Below, in pieces: positions 38,984 through 47,083 of a stretch of 54,154 nt of DNA. The translations under genes were made by a program, and so were the position numbers. The notes beneath the pieces were generated by a model. That model was not told the origin of the DNA, made no database searches, and saw only the letters and a list, made by a program, of their open reading frames with translations. The first letter of the stretch is position 1. Every line of letters starts with the position of its first letter. The stretch lies in the NCBI GenBank assembly GCA_966248875.1, contig CBINBI010000014.1, positions 1 to 54,154 of the forward strand, in the 5' to 3' direction. This DNA comes from Dokdonella_A sp966248875 (GTDB lineage: Bacteria; Pseudomonadota; Gammaproteobacteria; Xanthomonadales; Rhodanobacteraceae).

Positions 38984-39958
38984 TCAGTGCTGCGGCGCGG
39001 CCTTGGTACCTGCTGCCGCCTCGAGCTCTTCGGGCGTCGGCACCCGGCCGTAGCGGTCGCGCAAGGACGCGACGACTTCGGGATCCGCATCGACAGGCTG
39101 GTTGCGCAGCGTGTCGGTGTACGTGCCCACCTGCTTATCGATCCAGTCCTTGCGGAGATTCTCCACAATGCTCGTCTTGACCTCGTCGAACTTCTGCGGC
39201 GCGTCGGACGTACGGGCGACGAGCTTAAGCACGTGATAGCCGAACTTCGTCTTGACGACGGGCGATATCTCGCCTGGTACCTTGAGCGCCGTGGCTGCCG
39301 CGGCGAATTCCGACACGTAACGCTTGCTGCCGGCTTCCGTCATCAGTCCGTGGTTCTGCGCCTTCGAGGGATCCTCGGAATATTTCTCGACCAGCGCATC
39401 GAACTGGTCGGGATTTTCCACCGCCTGCTTGCGCACGTCGTCGGCGAGCTTCTTCGCTTCTTCGTCGCTGTGCTTGTCGACAGAGATCAGGACGTGCTTG
39501 ACGTCGAGCCTGCCCGGCTTGACGTACTTTTCCTTGTGGCCGATGTATTCCTCGTGGGCGAGCTGGCTGAAATCCGGCTCCTTGAGTTGCGCGCGGTAGT
39601 GCTCCACCGCGGCCTTGCTCAGGATTTCCTCGTTGGAGATCCTGATCTGCGCCTGGACCGAGGGATCCTTGTCGAGGCCGTCCTTCTCCGCCTGTTCGGC
39701 GAGCTGGCGCTGCACCAGAAGATTCGAAATCAGCGCTTCGATGCGCTTGGGGCTGTTGAAGAATCCCGGCCGCTGGCGCTCGTCGATGCGCGCCGCGAAT
39801 GCGTCGATGTCGGCCATCGTGACTGCGGCCGTGCCCTGCCGGGCGACAACGGTGTCGGCAGGCAGCTTCGCATCGGGCGCCTTCTGGGCGTGCGCGAAGG
39901 AAGCGAAGATCAACGACGGAACGAGGCAATAGAGGGCGGTTCGCCGAATCGACGACAT
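38984..39958 (-). CDS. Periplasmic parvulin-type peptidyl-prolyl isomerase
   Basis: 324 aa. Signal peptide (about 1-24, cleavage near AHAQ), SurA/PpiD-like helical N-domain, then a parvulin domain (about 150-250) with DVKHVLISVDKHSDEEAK, FDALVEKYSEDPS and KTKFGYHVLKL. Assists folding of exported proteins. It lies between wzm and the paralogous secreted protein gene. Not SurA (only one parvulin domain). Confidence 0.88.
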   Translation of the reverse strand: MSSIRRTALYCLVPSLIFASFAHAQKAPDAKLPADTVVARQGTAAVTMADIDAFAARIDERQRPGFFNSPKRIEALISNLLVQRQLAEQAEKDGLDKDPSVQAQIRISNEEILSKAAVEHYRAQLKEPDFSQLAHEEYIGHKEKYVKPGRLDVKHVLISVDKHSDEEAKKLADDVRKQAVENPDQFDALVEKYSEDPSKAQNHGLMTEAGSKRYVSEFAAAATALKVPGEISPVVKTKFGYHVLKLVARTSDAPQKFDEVKTSIVENLRKDWIDKQVGTYTDTLRNQPVDADPEVVASLRDRYGRVPTPEELEAAAGTKAAPQH

Positions 39959-40045
39959 GCGTGACTCCAGAAATTGCTGACGGAACGGCGATTGGACATC
40001 GCCGCGGCCAGGCAGTTCGCCGATGCGTTGTTCGGCGCTCGGAAC

Positions 40046-40074
40046 GGTTCCCGGCCGGCGAGCGGCCGGGAACC
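40046..40074 (-). terminator. Strong hairpin after secreted protein B
   Basis: A perfect 12-bp stem (GGTTCCCGGCCG / CGGCCGGGAACC) with a five-base loop, eight bases beyond the stop at 40083. There is no T run on the minus strand, so intrinsic termination is uncertain; RNA stabilisation is an alternative. Confidence 0.55.
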
Positions 40075-40082
40075 CGGTAAAA

Positions 40083-41129
40083 CTAGCGAACGTGACCGAT
40101 CGTCGTCCTGCAGGTGCCGCCGCTGCATCCAGGTCCGCTGGTGTTCGGATCGTGGAACTGGACGTTGAAGTAGTAATCGGTGTTCGGCTCCAACTTGCAG
40201 TACACGGGATTGGTCAGGCTCCAGTAGAGCATGCCGGCATCGTTTGCCGGCTTGTTCGTCGCGACGCAGGTCTGCTGCGAGGGCGTGAAGTCGCCGCAGT
40301 TCGTGCTGATCGACACGTCGAGGTTCGGGCCCGCGCCGTACGAGACGTTCTTGTAGAAGCCGAAGACGGACGGCGGCGAGGCGCCGACGTGGAACTTCGC
40401 CGCGATGTACTGCGTCTTGCCGAGTGTCGAGATCGTCGGGGTCGCACCCGACGGACCCGGCCACGGCGTGACGTTATCGGTTTCGCTGACATGGCCCCAG
40501 ATGTTGTCCCACAGCGTCAGATCTACGTTGTGGCGGACGTGCGTGGGCGGCTCTGGCAGGTAATGGATGTCGCTGACCGTCGCGCGCGTGCGCGGGCTGC
40601 TCGGGCACACGTCACCGCCTCCGCTGCCGCCCTGGACGACGAGATTCAACGGTGTGCTCGTGATCGAGCCCGAGGTGTTCGAGCAGGTCAGCGAGAGCGT
40701 GTAGCTGCCCGCCGCCGATGCCGTCACCGTGCGCGGTGAGGTCGCAGCCGTGACGTCCGTCCAGCCGCTCAGCGAGGTCGAGCTGCCGTTGAAGCTGGCC
40801 GACCCGGTACACGAGGTGGCTCCGCTGACGGACCAGCTGACCGTGAATGGCGTCCCCGCAGTCGGGGACGCGGGATTTGGCGTCAGGGGGAAGTTGTTCG
40901 GGGTCGGTGCCCCGCCGCCGCCGCAACCGGTGCCGCTCAGGGTGACGCCGGTGGCCATGAGATCGGCGCTGCCGGGAACCAGCCGCAATCCGTTCGCATC
41001 CGTGGTGATGTCGCAGCTGGTCTGCTGCGCCGTGGTGAGGTGGATGGTGACTTGTGCGCTGGCGGTCCCGAAAGCGGAAAGAGCCAGGATGGAGACGAGC
41101 GAAACGAGGCGACGCATTGCAACGGCCAT
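40083..41129 (-). CDS. Secreted Ig-like plus six-cysteine domain protein B (uncharacterised)
   Basis: 348 aa. Signal peptide (about 1-25, cleavage near ASAQ), a short region with two cysteines (39, 69), a proline/threonine-rich linker, an Ig-like domain (about 78-166, FPLTPNPASPTAGTPFTVSWS and GSYTLSLTCSN), a glycine linker, then the six-cysteine domain (175-348) shared with the protein at 32420-33070, cysteines 175, 278, 288, 311, 335 and 340. ATG at 41129; a second Met four codons later gives a shorter signal. Function unknown. Confidence 0.82.
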   Translation of the reverse strand: MAVAMRRLVSLVSILALSAFGTASAQVTIHLTTAQQTSCDITTDANGLRLVPGSADLMATGVTLSGTGCGGGGAPTPNNFPLTPNPASPTAGTPFTVSWSVSGATSCTGSASFNGSSTSLSGWTDVTAATSPRTVTASAAGSYTLSLTCSNTSGSITSTPLNLVVQGGSGGGDVCPSSPRTRATVSDIHYLPEPPTHVRHNVDLTLWDNIWGHVSETDNVTPWPGPSGATPTISTLGKTQYIAAKFHVGASPPSVFGFYKNVSYGAGPNLDVSISTNCGDFTPSQQTCVATNKPANDAGMLYWSLTNPVYCKLEPNTDYYFNVQFHDPNTSGPGCSGGTCRTTIGHVR

Positions 41130-41262
41130 AGAAATTCCAGCTAGTGCTTCAGGACCCCAAGAAAGGCGGTCGGATTCTAGCCTAAATTCACGAACTTGCC
41201 AGCGAATTCCGTCACTTGGTGCCGCAGGCCTCCGTAAATCCTCCCGGCCGTGCTGCGCGCAC

Positions 41263-41294
41263 GAAAAAAAAGGGGGGCCGAAGCCCCCCTTTTC
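41263..41294 (-). terminator. Rho-independent terminator
   Basis: GGGGGGC / GCCCCCC stem with a four-base loop followed on the minus strand by eight T. It sits 23 bases after the stop of the secreted protein gene at 41317, a textbook strong terminator for an abundant transcript. Confidence 0.93.
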
Positions 41295-41316
41295 GTACAG
41301 CAACGAAGTGCAGCTA

Positions 41317-42771
41317 TTACGAGCAGGCCGGATCGGCACCCACGCACGAACGGCTGGCGCGATGACGGAACAGACCGCCGTAGTTGGCGAGCAGGCCCGG
41401 ATTCGCGTTGGCGTTGATGACGTTGAAGGCCATGTAGCCGGTCGCCGGCAGACCGTTGAAGGTCACCGGGACGCCGGCCGGTGTCAGGCCGCCCGGAAGC
41501 TGATGGCCCGGCTCGCCGTTGAGCAGGTCGAGCTTCATCCAGCCCGCGGTGGCGAACGGAACGATGTTCGGACGCAGGAACGAGCCCAGCACGCCCGAAG
41601 GATCGCCAGCGGCCGTATTGGCCAGGAAGCTGATGACGTTCACTTCGAACGGCAGCGAGTTCGGCTGCGAGCTGATCGGCGGCGAGAAGTCGCCCTGGAC
41701 GACCGTCGTCTGCTCTTCGCGGTCGTACATGAACGGCGCGACGACGACGTTCGACTCGCCCGGCGCATGGAACGACTCGACGAACGGCGGGAACGGAACC
41801 GCGCCGTACAGGGAGTCGACGTAGAAACGCTTGGTCGGGAACGTCACGATCCAGTCGGTGTTCGCACCGGTGTTGCCGCCGACGATGTACGTGTTGTAGA
41901 TCGCGTCGGACATGTACACCGCGCTGACCGCGTCGACACCGAAGGCGTAGTCGGCCGTGACGAGCTGGCCACCGCCCGTGAACACGAACGCGCGCGCCAC
42001 CGTGCCCGGGTTGGTCACGAGGGTCGGGTTGTTCGCGTCCTGCAGAGACGGATTGAGGTTCGCGCCGCCCGAATACAGCGGGATTTCCGAGAAGCCGTCG
42101 ATCGCGTCGGCGACGTACGGGAAGATGGTGCCTTCGCCGACGTTGATGATATCGGCTTCGCCGAACAGGCCGCCGGTCGGAGCGATGATGCCCGCCGAAG
42201 CGATCGCGTCGCTGATTCCGGCGCAGCCCGGCGGAACGCCGCCATCGTGCGTGATCAGCGCGGACAGCTGGCTGTTCGGATCGATGTCGCCCATCGAGAT
42301 CAGCTCGATGTAACCCTCGCGGGTACGCGTGATGTCGTGCGGGCCGGCGTCGGCCGGGATCGGACCCGTACCGTCGTATGCCGCCGTACGGAACGCCACC
42401 GGCGAGTTATCGAGCACGCTGGGATCCGTGCAGCTCTGGTCGCTCGTGCTGACCTGCGCGCCGCCGTCATCCGACACCTGCGAGACGGTCGCCGTCCACA
42501 CGTCGTTCACCGACAGGTACAGGTTGAAGTCCAGCACTTCGCGGCTGTTGTAGCCTTCGAGGAAGCGGACCTTCACCGCCTTGCCAAAGACCGGGTCCGT
42601 GTTGACAACGGCGAACAGCGTGTCCTGGTTCTTGTTGACGGTGTAGTAAGGATAGATGAGAACCTGGCCGAGACCATCGGGATTCAGGTCGACGGCGTTC
42701 GCCAGGCCCGCGAAGCCAGCGACGCCAGCGATACCGGCGACGACGGCAGTCGTCAAGCTGTTTCTCTTCAT
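41317..42771 (-). CDS. Secreted protein of unknown function
   Basis: 484 aa. Clear signal peptide (about 1-26, cleavage near GLANA). The mature protein is beta-rich and begins DLNPDGLGQVLIYPYYTVN, with VKVRFLEGYNSREVLDFNLY soon after and two cysteine pairs including a C-terminal CVGADPAC. I recall similar unnamed proteins in Xanthomonadales but cannot assign a role. ATG preceded by AGGAG at seven bases, strong terminator and its own promoter: looks like a well-expressed single gene. Confidence 0.85.
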   Translation of the reverse strand: MKRNSLTTAVVAGIAGVAGFAGLANAVDLNPDGLGQVLIYPYYTVNKNQDTLFAVVNTDPVFGKAVKVRFLEGYNSREVLDFNLYLSVNDVWTATVSQVSDDGGAQVSTSDQSCTDPSVLDNSPVAFRTAAYDGTGPIPADAGPHDITRTREGYIELISMGDIDPNSQLSALITHDGGVPPGCAGISDAIASAGIIAPTGGLFGEADIINVGEGTIFPYVADAIDGFSEIPLYSGGANLNPSLQDANNPTLVTNPGTVARAFVFTGGGQLVTADYAFGVDAVSAVYMSDAIYNTYIVGGNTGANTDWIVTFPTKRFYVDSLYGAVPFPPFVESFHAPGESNVVVAPFMYDREEQTTVVQGDFSPPISSQPNSLPFEVNVISFLANTAAGDPSGVLGSFLRPNIVPFATAGWMKLDLLNGEPGHQLPGGLTPAGVPVTFNGLPATGYMAFNVINANANPGLLANYGGLFRHRASRSCVGADPACS

Positions 42772-42880
42772 CACAACACTCCTAATTTGACCACAGGGCT
42801 TTTTGCTTTACCGCCAACCTCACTCCGAAAGGCAAACGGAGCCCCACCTTGGCAGGGTTAGGTTAGGCAACAGCGCCGCC

Positions 42881-42909
42881 ATGTTAAGGCAAAGGAAAGG
42901 GGCGTGCAA
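42881..42909 (-). promoter_or_regulatory. Candidate promoter of the secreted protein gene
   Basis: On the minus strand TTGCAC (plus 42904-42909), a 17-base spacer and TAACAT (plus 42881-42886). About 110 bases before the gene, leaving a long untranslated leader. Confidence 0.4.
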
Positions 42910-42947
42910 TCCCCGACCTCTAACCCTAATTCCGGCTGCGAATTCAA

Positions 42948-43355
42948 TTACTTGGGAAGAAAATACCACTTACCATCCACACGCACCCAGATCTCGCTCT
43001 GCGTGCTCGACGAATCCACTGACCTGCCCGCCCCGTTGATGCCGGGCATGTTCACAGAATAGCTCACGTCGATGTAGACCTTGCAGCGATCGGCATCACA
43101 CTCCTTGCGATTGAACTTGGCTCCGGTCCATCGGACGGGCCGGTTGTTCATGGCCGCTGCGTAGCTCTCGCGCGTCTGCGTCTGGCGCGTTCCGGGAGAA
43201 AGATAGTCGTACGCCTTTTCGGCCTGGTGCGCGATCAGGTAGTTCCAGCGCTCGACCGAGCGCTTGTCGACATCGGCCGTCGGATCGTTGTTGCAGCCGC
43301 CGAGCACCAGGAGGAGCGTGACGAGCGCCGCGATGGCAGTGCGATCGGTGATCAT
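42948..43355 (-). CDS. Small lipoprotein at the end of the type II secretion operon
   Basis: 135 aa. Signal with lipobox LVLGGC (Cys about 21), followed by a helical YLIAHQAEKAYDYLSPGTRQ segment and a short beta region with two cysteines (ECDADRC). The ATG overlaps the gspD stop (ATGA), so it belongs to the operon. Not recognised; could be a pilotin-like or unrelated envelope lipoprotein. Confidence 0.8.
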   Translation of the reverse strand: MITDRTAIAALVTLLLVLGGCNNDPTADVDKRSVERWNYLIAHQAEKAYDYLSPGTRQTQTRESYAAAMNNRPVRWTGAKFNRKECDADRCKVYIDVSYSVNMPGINGAGRSVDSSSTQSEIWVRVDGKWYFLPK

Positions 43356-45709
43356 TGTGACGACGAGTCCTCTTGCGGCTTGACGGGTTCGGGAGCCGGC
43401 ACCTCGGGCGGAGGCGGCGGTGGCGGAGGCGGCGGCGTCATGCTGGCCGGTCGCAGCGGCGTCAGCGATTCGAACTGCCGCGTGTATTCCTGCGTCACCT
43501 GGCGTGCTTCGTCGGTGCTGCTGATCACACGCGGCGTGATCAGCACGATCAGCTCGGTACGATCCTTGTGATTGCGCGTGTTGCCGAACAGCTTGCCCAG
43601 GAACGGTATGCGGCTGATCAGCGGAATCCCGGTCTCGCCCGTGGTGCGGTTGTCCTGGATGAGGCCGCCGAGCAGCAGCGTCTCGCCGCTCTGCACCGCC
43701 ACCTGCGTCTGGATCAGGCGCTGGTTGATCGGAGGATTGCCGCCTTCCACGGCCGGCGGGCCCGGGTTGCTCACTTCCTGCTGGATGTCGAGATAGACGA
43801 GACCGCCCGGATTGACGCGCGGCCTCACGTCAAGCGTGACGCCCGTGTTGAGGTACTGCACCGAACCGGTTTGCGCAAAACTCGTCGTGCCGTTGTTGTT
43901 GATCGCTCCGAGGCCGTTGTAGAACGTCTGCACAACCGGAATCTGCTGGCCGACGTTGATCTGCGCCTCCTGGTTGTTCGCGACGAGCAGCGAGGGCGCG
44001 GCGAGCGATTTCGCCTGTCCGCTCGTTTCGAGCGCGTTGATCGCGACCTCGAAATTCTTGTTGATGAACGAATAGAAGAAACCGCCGTTGTTGCTCGGGC
44101 CGGCGTTGCCGGTCGCGCCGAGCGAGAGCCGGTGGCGGTCGTGCGAGTTGCCCGTGAACGTGGGACCTGAACCTTGCGGGTACGCGTACGGGTAGCGCCC
44201 GTTCTCCTGCGCCGACCCGCTCGCCGTGCCGATCAGGCCCGTGAGATACCACTGCACGCCGTAGTTCAGATCACCCTGCAGCGTGACCTCGAGGATGCGC
44301 GCCTCGATCTGCACCTGCAGCGGAATGATGTCGAGTTTCTTGATCGCCGCCTCGATCCGTGACCACTCGAGCGGCGTCGCCTGGATCATCAGCTGGTTGT
44401 TTTCCTCGATCGCCGAAATGCGGATGTCGGTTTCCCTGTTTCCACCGGACGCCGACGGCGTCGGCGTCGGCGTGCTTGCCGGCGCGTTCTTCTCGCGCTC
44501 GGATTGCGGACGCAGCGAGTTTTGATAGCTCATCGCCGTGCTGGCGCCGCCGCGGCTCCCGAGCGTGGTCGGCCTGAGGCCCGGTGCGACGCTGCCGGTC
44601 GTGCTGCGGTGCGAAGCGCCCGTCGACGTGCCGAGGAAGATCTGGCTCAGGTAGTCGGCGAGGTCCGGGGCTTTCAGGTTCTTGACGTTGTAGACGTAAA
44701 GCTGCGTCGCGTTCTCCGCGCCGCCGCGGTCGAGCCGGTACAGCCACTCCTCGGCCGATTTCAGATATTCGGGCTGCGGCGTGATCACCACGAGCGAATT
44801 GGTCTGCTCGATCGGCATGAAGCGGAACATGCCGGCCAGAGGCGACTCTCCCTCCGAGCCGAAAATCTTGAGCAGATCGGGCAGCAGCTTGGTGACCTCG
44901 ACGTGCTGCAGCGTGAACACGCCGATCGACATGCCCTTGAGCCAGTCGACGTCGAAGGTTTCGATCGTCTGCTGGTAGTTCTGCAGCTCCGACGCCGTGC
45001 CCGCCAGGACGAGCAGGCTGCGGTTCGTATCGATGCTGATGAAAGCTTCCGGCCGCGCGTAGGGTTTCAGGAGCTTGGCCATTTCGCTCGGCGAGACGTA
45101 TTGCAGCGGGAAGATGCGCAGCTCGTAGCCTTTCGCGGAAGCGATCGGCGCCGTGGTCGGCACGAGCCGGCCGGCGATCGCATCCTTGGTCGGCACCACC
45201 ATGTAGCGATCGTTCTGGCGCACGAGGCTGCTGCCGTTCGCCTCGAGCAGCATTTCGAGGACCGGCAGCGCTTCGGAACGGCGGATCGGCTTGGACGTCG
45301 AGAACGTGACGTTACCGCCGACGTTCGGCGCGATCGTGTAGTTCTCCTGCAGCAGGTCGCCGAGGATCGCCTTGACGACCGCCTGGATCGGCTGATTCTC
45401 GAAGTTGAAGACGACGTCCGCTTCGCCGCTGCCGGTCTGCTTCGGCGGCGGCTGCCTGGTGAAGAACTTGCCGGTGCCGACCTGGAGCTCGGGCTTCGGC
45501 GGCTCCTGATCCGTCAGCGCTTCCGACGAGATCGAGATGCCCGTCTCGGCGCCGCTCGATTCGATCGGCGCAGGCGGCTTGAGTATGGTATCCGGCGTCA
45601 GGATGTCCGCCTTGGCCTCCTCGGGCGGCTTTTTCTCGGGCGACGTCGCGCAGCCGGCCAGCAGCACGAGGGCGAAGGCGGTCAGCGGGGCGATGAATCT
45701 TGATGGCAC
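43352..45709 (-). CDS. gspD: Type II secretion secretin GspD/XpsD (lipoprotein)
   Basis: Outer-membrane channel of the type II system. 785 aa. GTG start with GGAG eight bases upstream. Signal with lipobox LLAGC (Cys20), so it is itself lipidated, as known for XpsD. Periplasmic N0-N3 domains (about 105-500), a serine/threonine/proline-rich insert in N3, then the secretin core with VQIEARILEVTLQGDLNYGV, VANNQEAQINVGQQIPV and LLGGLIQDNR. Oddity: the C-terminus carries ten consecutive prolines and a charged tail. Confidence 0.95.
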   Translation of the reverse strand: MPSRFIAPLTAFALVLLAGCATSPEKKPPEEAKADILTPDTILKPPAPIESSGAETGISISSEALTDQEPPKPELQVGTGKFFTRQPPPKQTGSGEADVVFNFENQPIQAVVKAILGDLLQENYTIAPNVGGNVTFSTSKPIRRSEALPVLEMLLEANGSSLVRQNDRYMVVPTKDAIAGRLVPTTAPIASAKGYELRIFPLQYVSPSEMAKLLKPYARPEAFISIDTNRSLLVLAGTASELQNYQQTIETFDVDWLKGMSIGVFTLQHVEVTKLLPDLLKIFGSEGESPLAGMFRFMPIEQTNSLVVITPQPEYLKSAEEWLYRLDRGGAENATQLYVYNVKNLKAPDLADYLSQIFLGTSTGASHRSTTGSVAPGLRPTTLGSRGGASTAMSYQNSLRPQSEREKNAPASTPTPTPSASGGNRETDIRISAIEENNQLMIQATPLEWSRIEAAIKKLDIIPLQVQIEARILEVTLQGDLNYGVQWYLTGLIGTASGSAQENGRYPYAYPQGSGPTFTGNSHDRHRLSLGATGNAGPSNNGGFFYSFINKNFEVAINALETSGQAKSLAAPSLLVANNQEAQINVGQQIPVVQTFYNGLGAINNNGTTSFAQTGSVQYLNTGVTLDVRPRVNPGGLVYLDIQQEVSNPGPPAVEGGNPPINQRLIQTQVAVQSGETLLLGGLIQDNRTTGETGIPLISRIPFLGKLFGNTRNHKDRTELIVLITPRVISSTDEARQVTQEYTRQFESLTPLRPASMTPPPPPPPPPPEVPAPEPVKPQEDSSSQ

Positions 45710-45725
45710 GTGTCTGGCTCCGTCG

Positions 45726-46457
45726 TCACTTCTTGGGTGGCGCCTTCGTCGGCTGCGGCCGGGTCTTGCCGCCATTGTTGCGCAGTTTTTCCGCATCTTC
45801 GCGCATCTGGCGGCGCCGTTCCTCGATGCGCTTGGCGAGGTCGGACGAGTTGTTCCGCTGGCTGCCGCCTGCGGCGTTGCCGGCGTTGCGCGCGTTGCCC
45901 GCGCTCGAACGCGAGGAACGCGGACGCGCAGGCTTCGGCGGCTGCACGACCGAGGTTTCGAGCTCGATCTCCGCGCGCTCGTTGGCCGCGCTCCGGAACA
46001 CCACGCTGCGCGGCTTGACCTCGACCAGAGTCCAGCCCGCCTGCTCCCCTTCCAGGGGCATTCCGACCTTCAAGGCCACCGGCTGGTTCCGCGCCTTGTC
46101 CTGGACCATCGCGATCTTGACCGTGGAGGTCGAGACGATGCCGGTCAGCGTGACGTTGAGCGGACTCTGCGGCGCGGCCGACTCGTCCGATGCGCCGCTC
46201 TCGTCGATCGGCGTCGGCTTGCGATCCTCGTTGAACAGCGGATGCAGGTTCACTTCGGCGAACGCGGTCGCGGGCGGCAGCCGCAAGGGCTTCTCGTCCG
46301 CCGCGCCGCCCGGCAGGGGCGGTGCGCCGGCGGGATCGTCGGGTGCCCAGCGGTAGCCGCGTCCAAGCCCCGCGTATTGCAGCAGCGCCGTCACGAGGAG
46401 CACGCCGCAGACAGCGCCGAGCACGGTCGTGGTCAATCGCGCGACCCGGACGTTCAT
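45726..46457 (-). CDS. gspN: Type II secretion protein N/C (XpsN-like)
   Basis: 243 aa. One N-terminal membrane segment (about 9-28), a GspC-type homology region (about 95-170, NVTLTGIVSTSTVKIAMVQD and KVGMPLEGEQAGWTLVEV) linking the platform to the secretin, and a basic low-complexity C-terminus. By position it is the Xanthomonas-type XpsN, serving as GspC. ATG overlaps the gspM stop. Confidence 0.85.
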   Translation of the reverse strand: MNVRVARLTTTVLGAVCGVLLVTALLQYAGLGRGYRWAPDDPAGAPPLPGGAADEKPLRLPPATAFAEVNLHPLFNEDRKPTPIDESGASDESAAPQSPLNVTLTGIVSTSTVKIAMVQDKARNQPVALKVGMPLEGEQAGWTLVEVKPRSVVFRSAANERAEIELETSVVQPPKPARPRSSRSSAGNARNAGNAAGGSQRNNSSDLAKRIEERRRQMREDAEKLRNNGGKTRPQPTKAPPKK

Positions 46458-47083
46458 TTCTGCTGACCCTTCGCCGCCTTGCCGGGCTGGCGCAGATAGC
46501 CGGTGAGATTGAAGCGCACGTCGAGCGGATTCGCGACGACGACCTTGGCTCCCGGCGGCTGATAGGTCTGCTGCTTGTAGATCATGATCTGATCCACGAA
46601 CAGATACGGCTTGCCGTTCTCGAGATCGTAGAGAATCGCCGCGAGAGGCTCGAGATCGCAGCGGAGGCGCGCCTGCACGGTGACGTGCTTGTACAGCTCT
46701 TCCTCGCCGCCGGTGTACGGCTGCTGGCCGGCCGACGAGCAGCGCTTCTCATCCTTGGCGTGATCGCTGATCGCCTGGTTGAGGCGCTGGATGAGGAAGG
46801 CCGACGCGGCGTTCTGATCGGTGTCGGTCAGGAACGCCTGATTGCTCTGCTCGCGCGCGCGGATCGCCGCGAGGCGTTGCTCGATCTCGGGCCGCTGCGC
46901 CGCAGCCTGGCGGAAGCGCAGCTGCTGCTCGCGCAGGTCCGCCATCTCCGAGCTCAGCTGGAGCTGCGGCGCGACGAACCACCAGTGGACGCCCACGAGA
47001 TAGACGAGGAGCAGCACGATCAGGAGCAGCACGACCGCGAGGAAGCGCCCATCCTTCGGCTTGAATCTACTGGTTGCTGCCAC
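46454..47083 (-). CDS. gspM: Type II secretion protein M
   Basis: 209 aa from the GTG, which has GGAGG five bases upstream. Short cytoplasmic tail, one membrane segment (about 12-34), a coiled coil, then a ferredoxin-like periplasmic domain. Identification rests on topology and order between L and N. Overlaps gspL by 17 bases. Confidence 0.85.
   Translation of the reverse strand: MAATSRFKPKDGRFLAVVLLLIVLLLVYLVGVHWWFVAPQLQLSSEMADLREQQLRFRQAAAQRPEIEQRLAAIRAREQSNQAFLTDTDQNAASAFLIQRLNQAISDHAKDEKRCSSAGQQPYTGGEEELYKHVTVQARLRCDLEPLAAILYDLENGKPYLFVDQIMIYKQQTYQPPGAKVVVANPLDVRFNLTGYLRQPGKAAKGQQK

Noticed and set aside
42771..42830. Sigma-54 type promoter before the secreted protein gene
   Set aside because: A TTGGC is present but no GC element at the required spacing.
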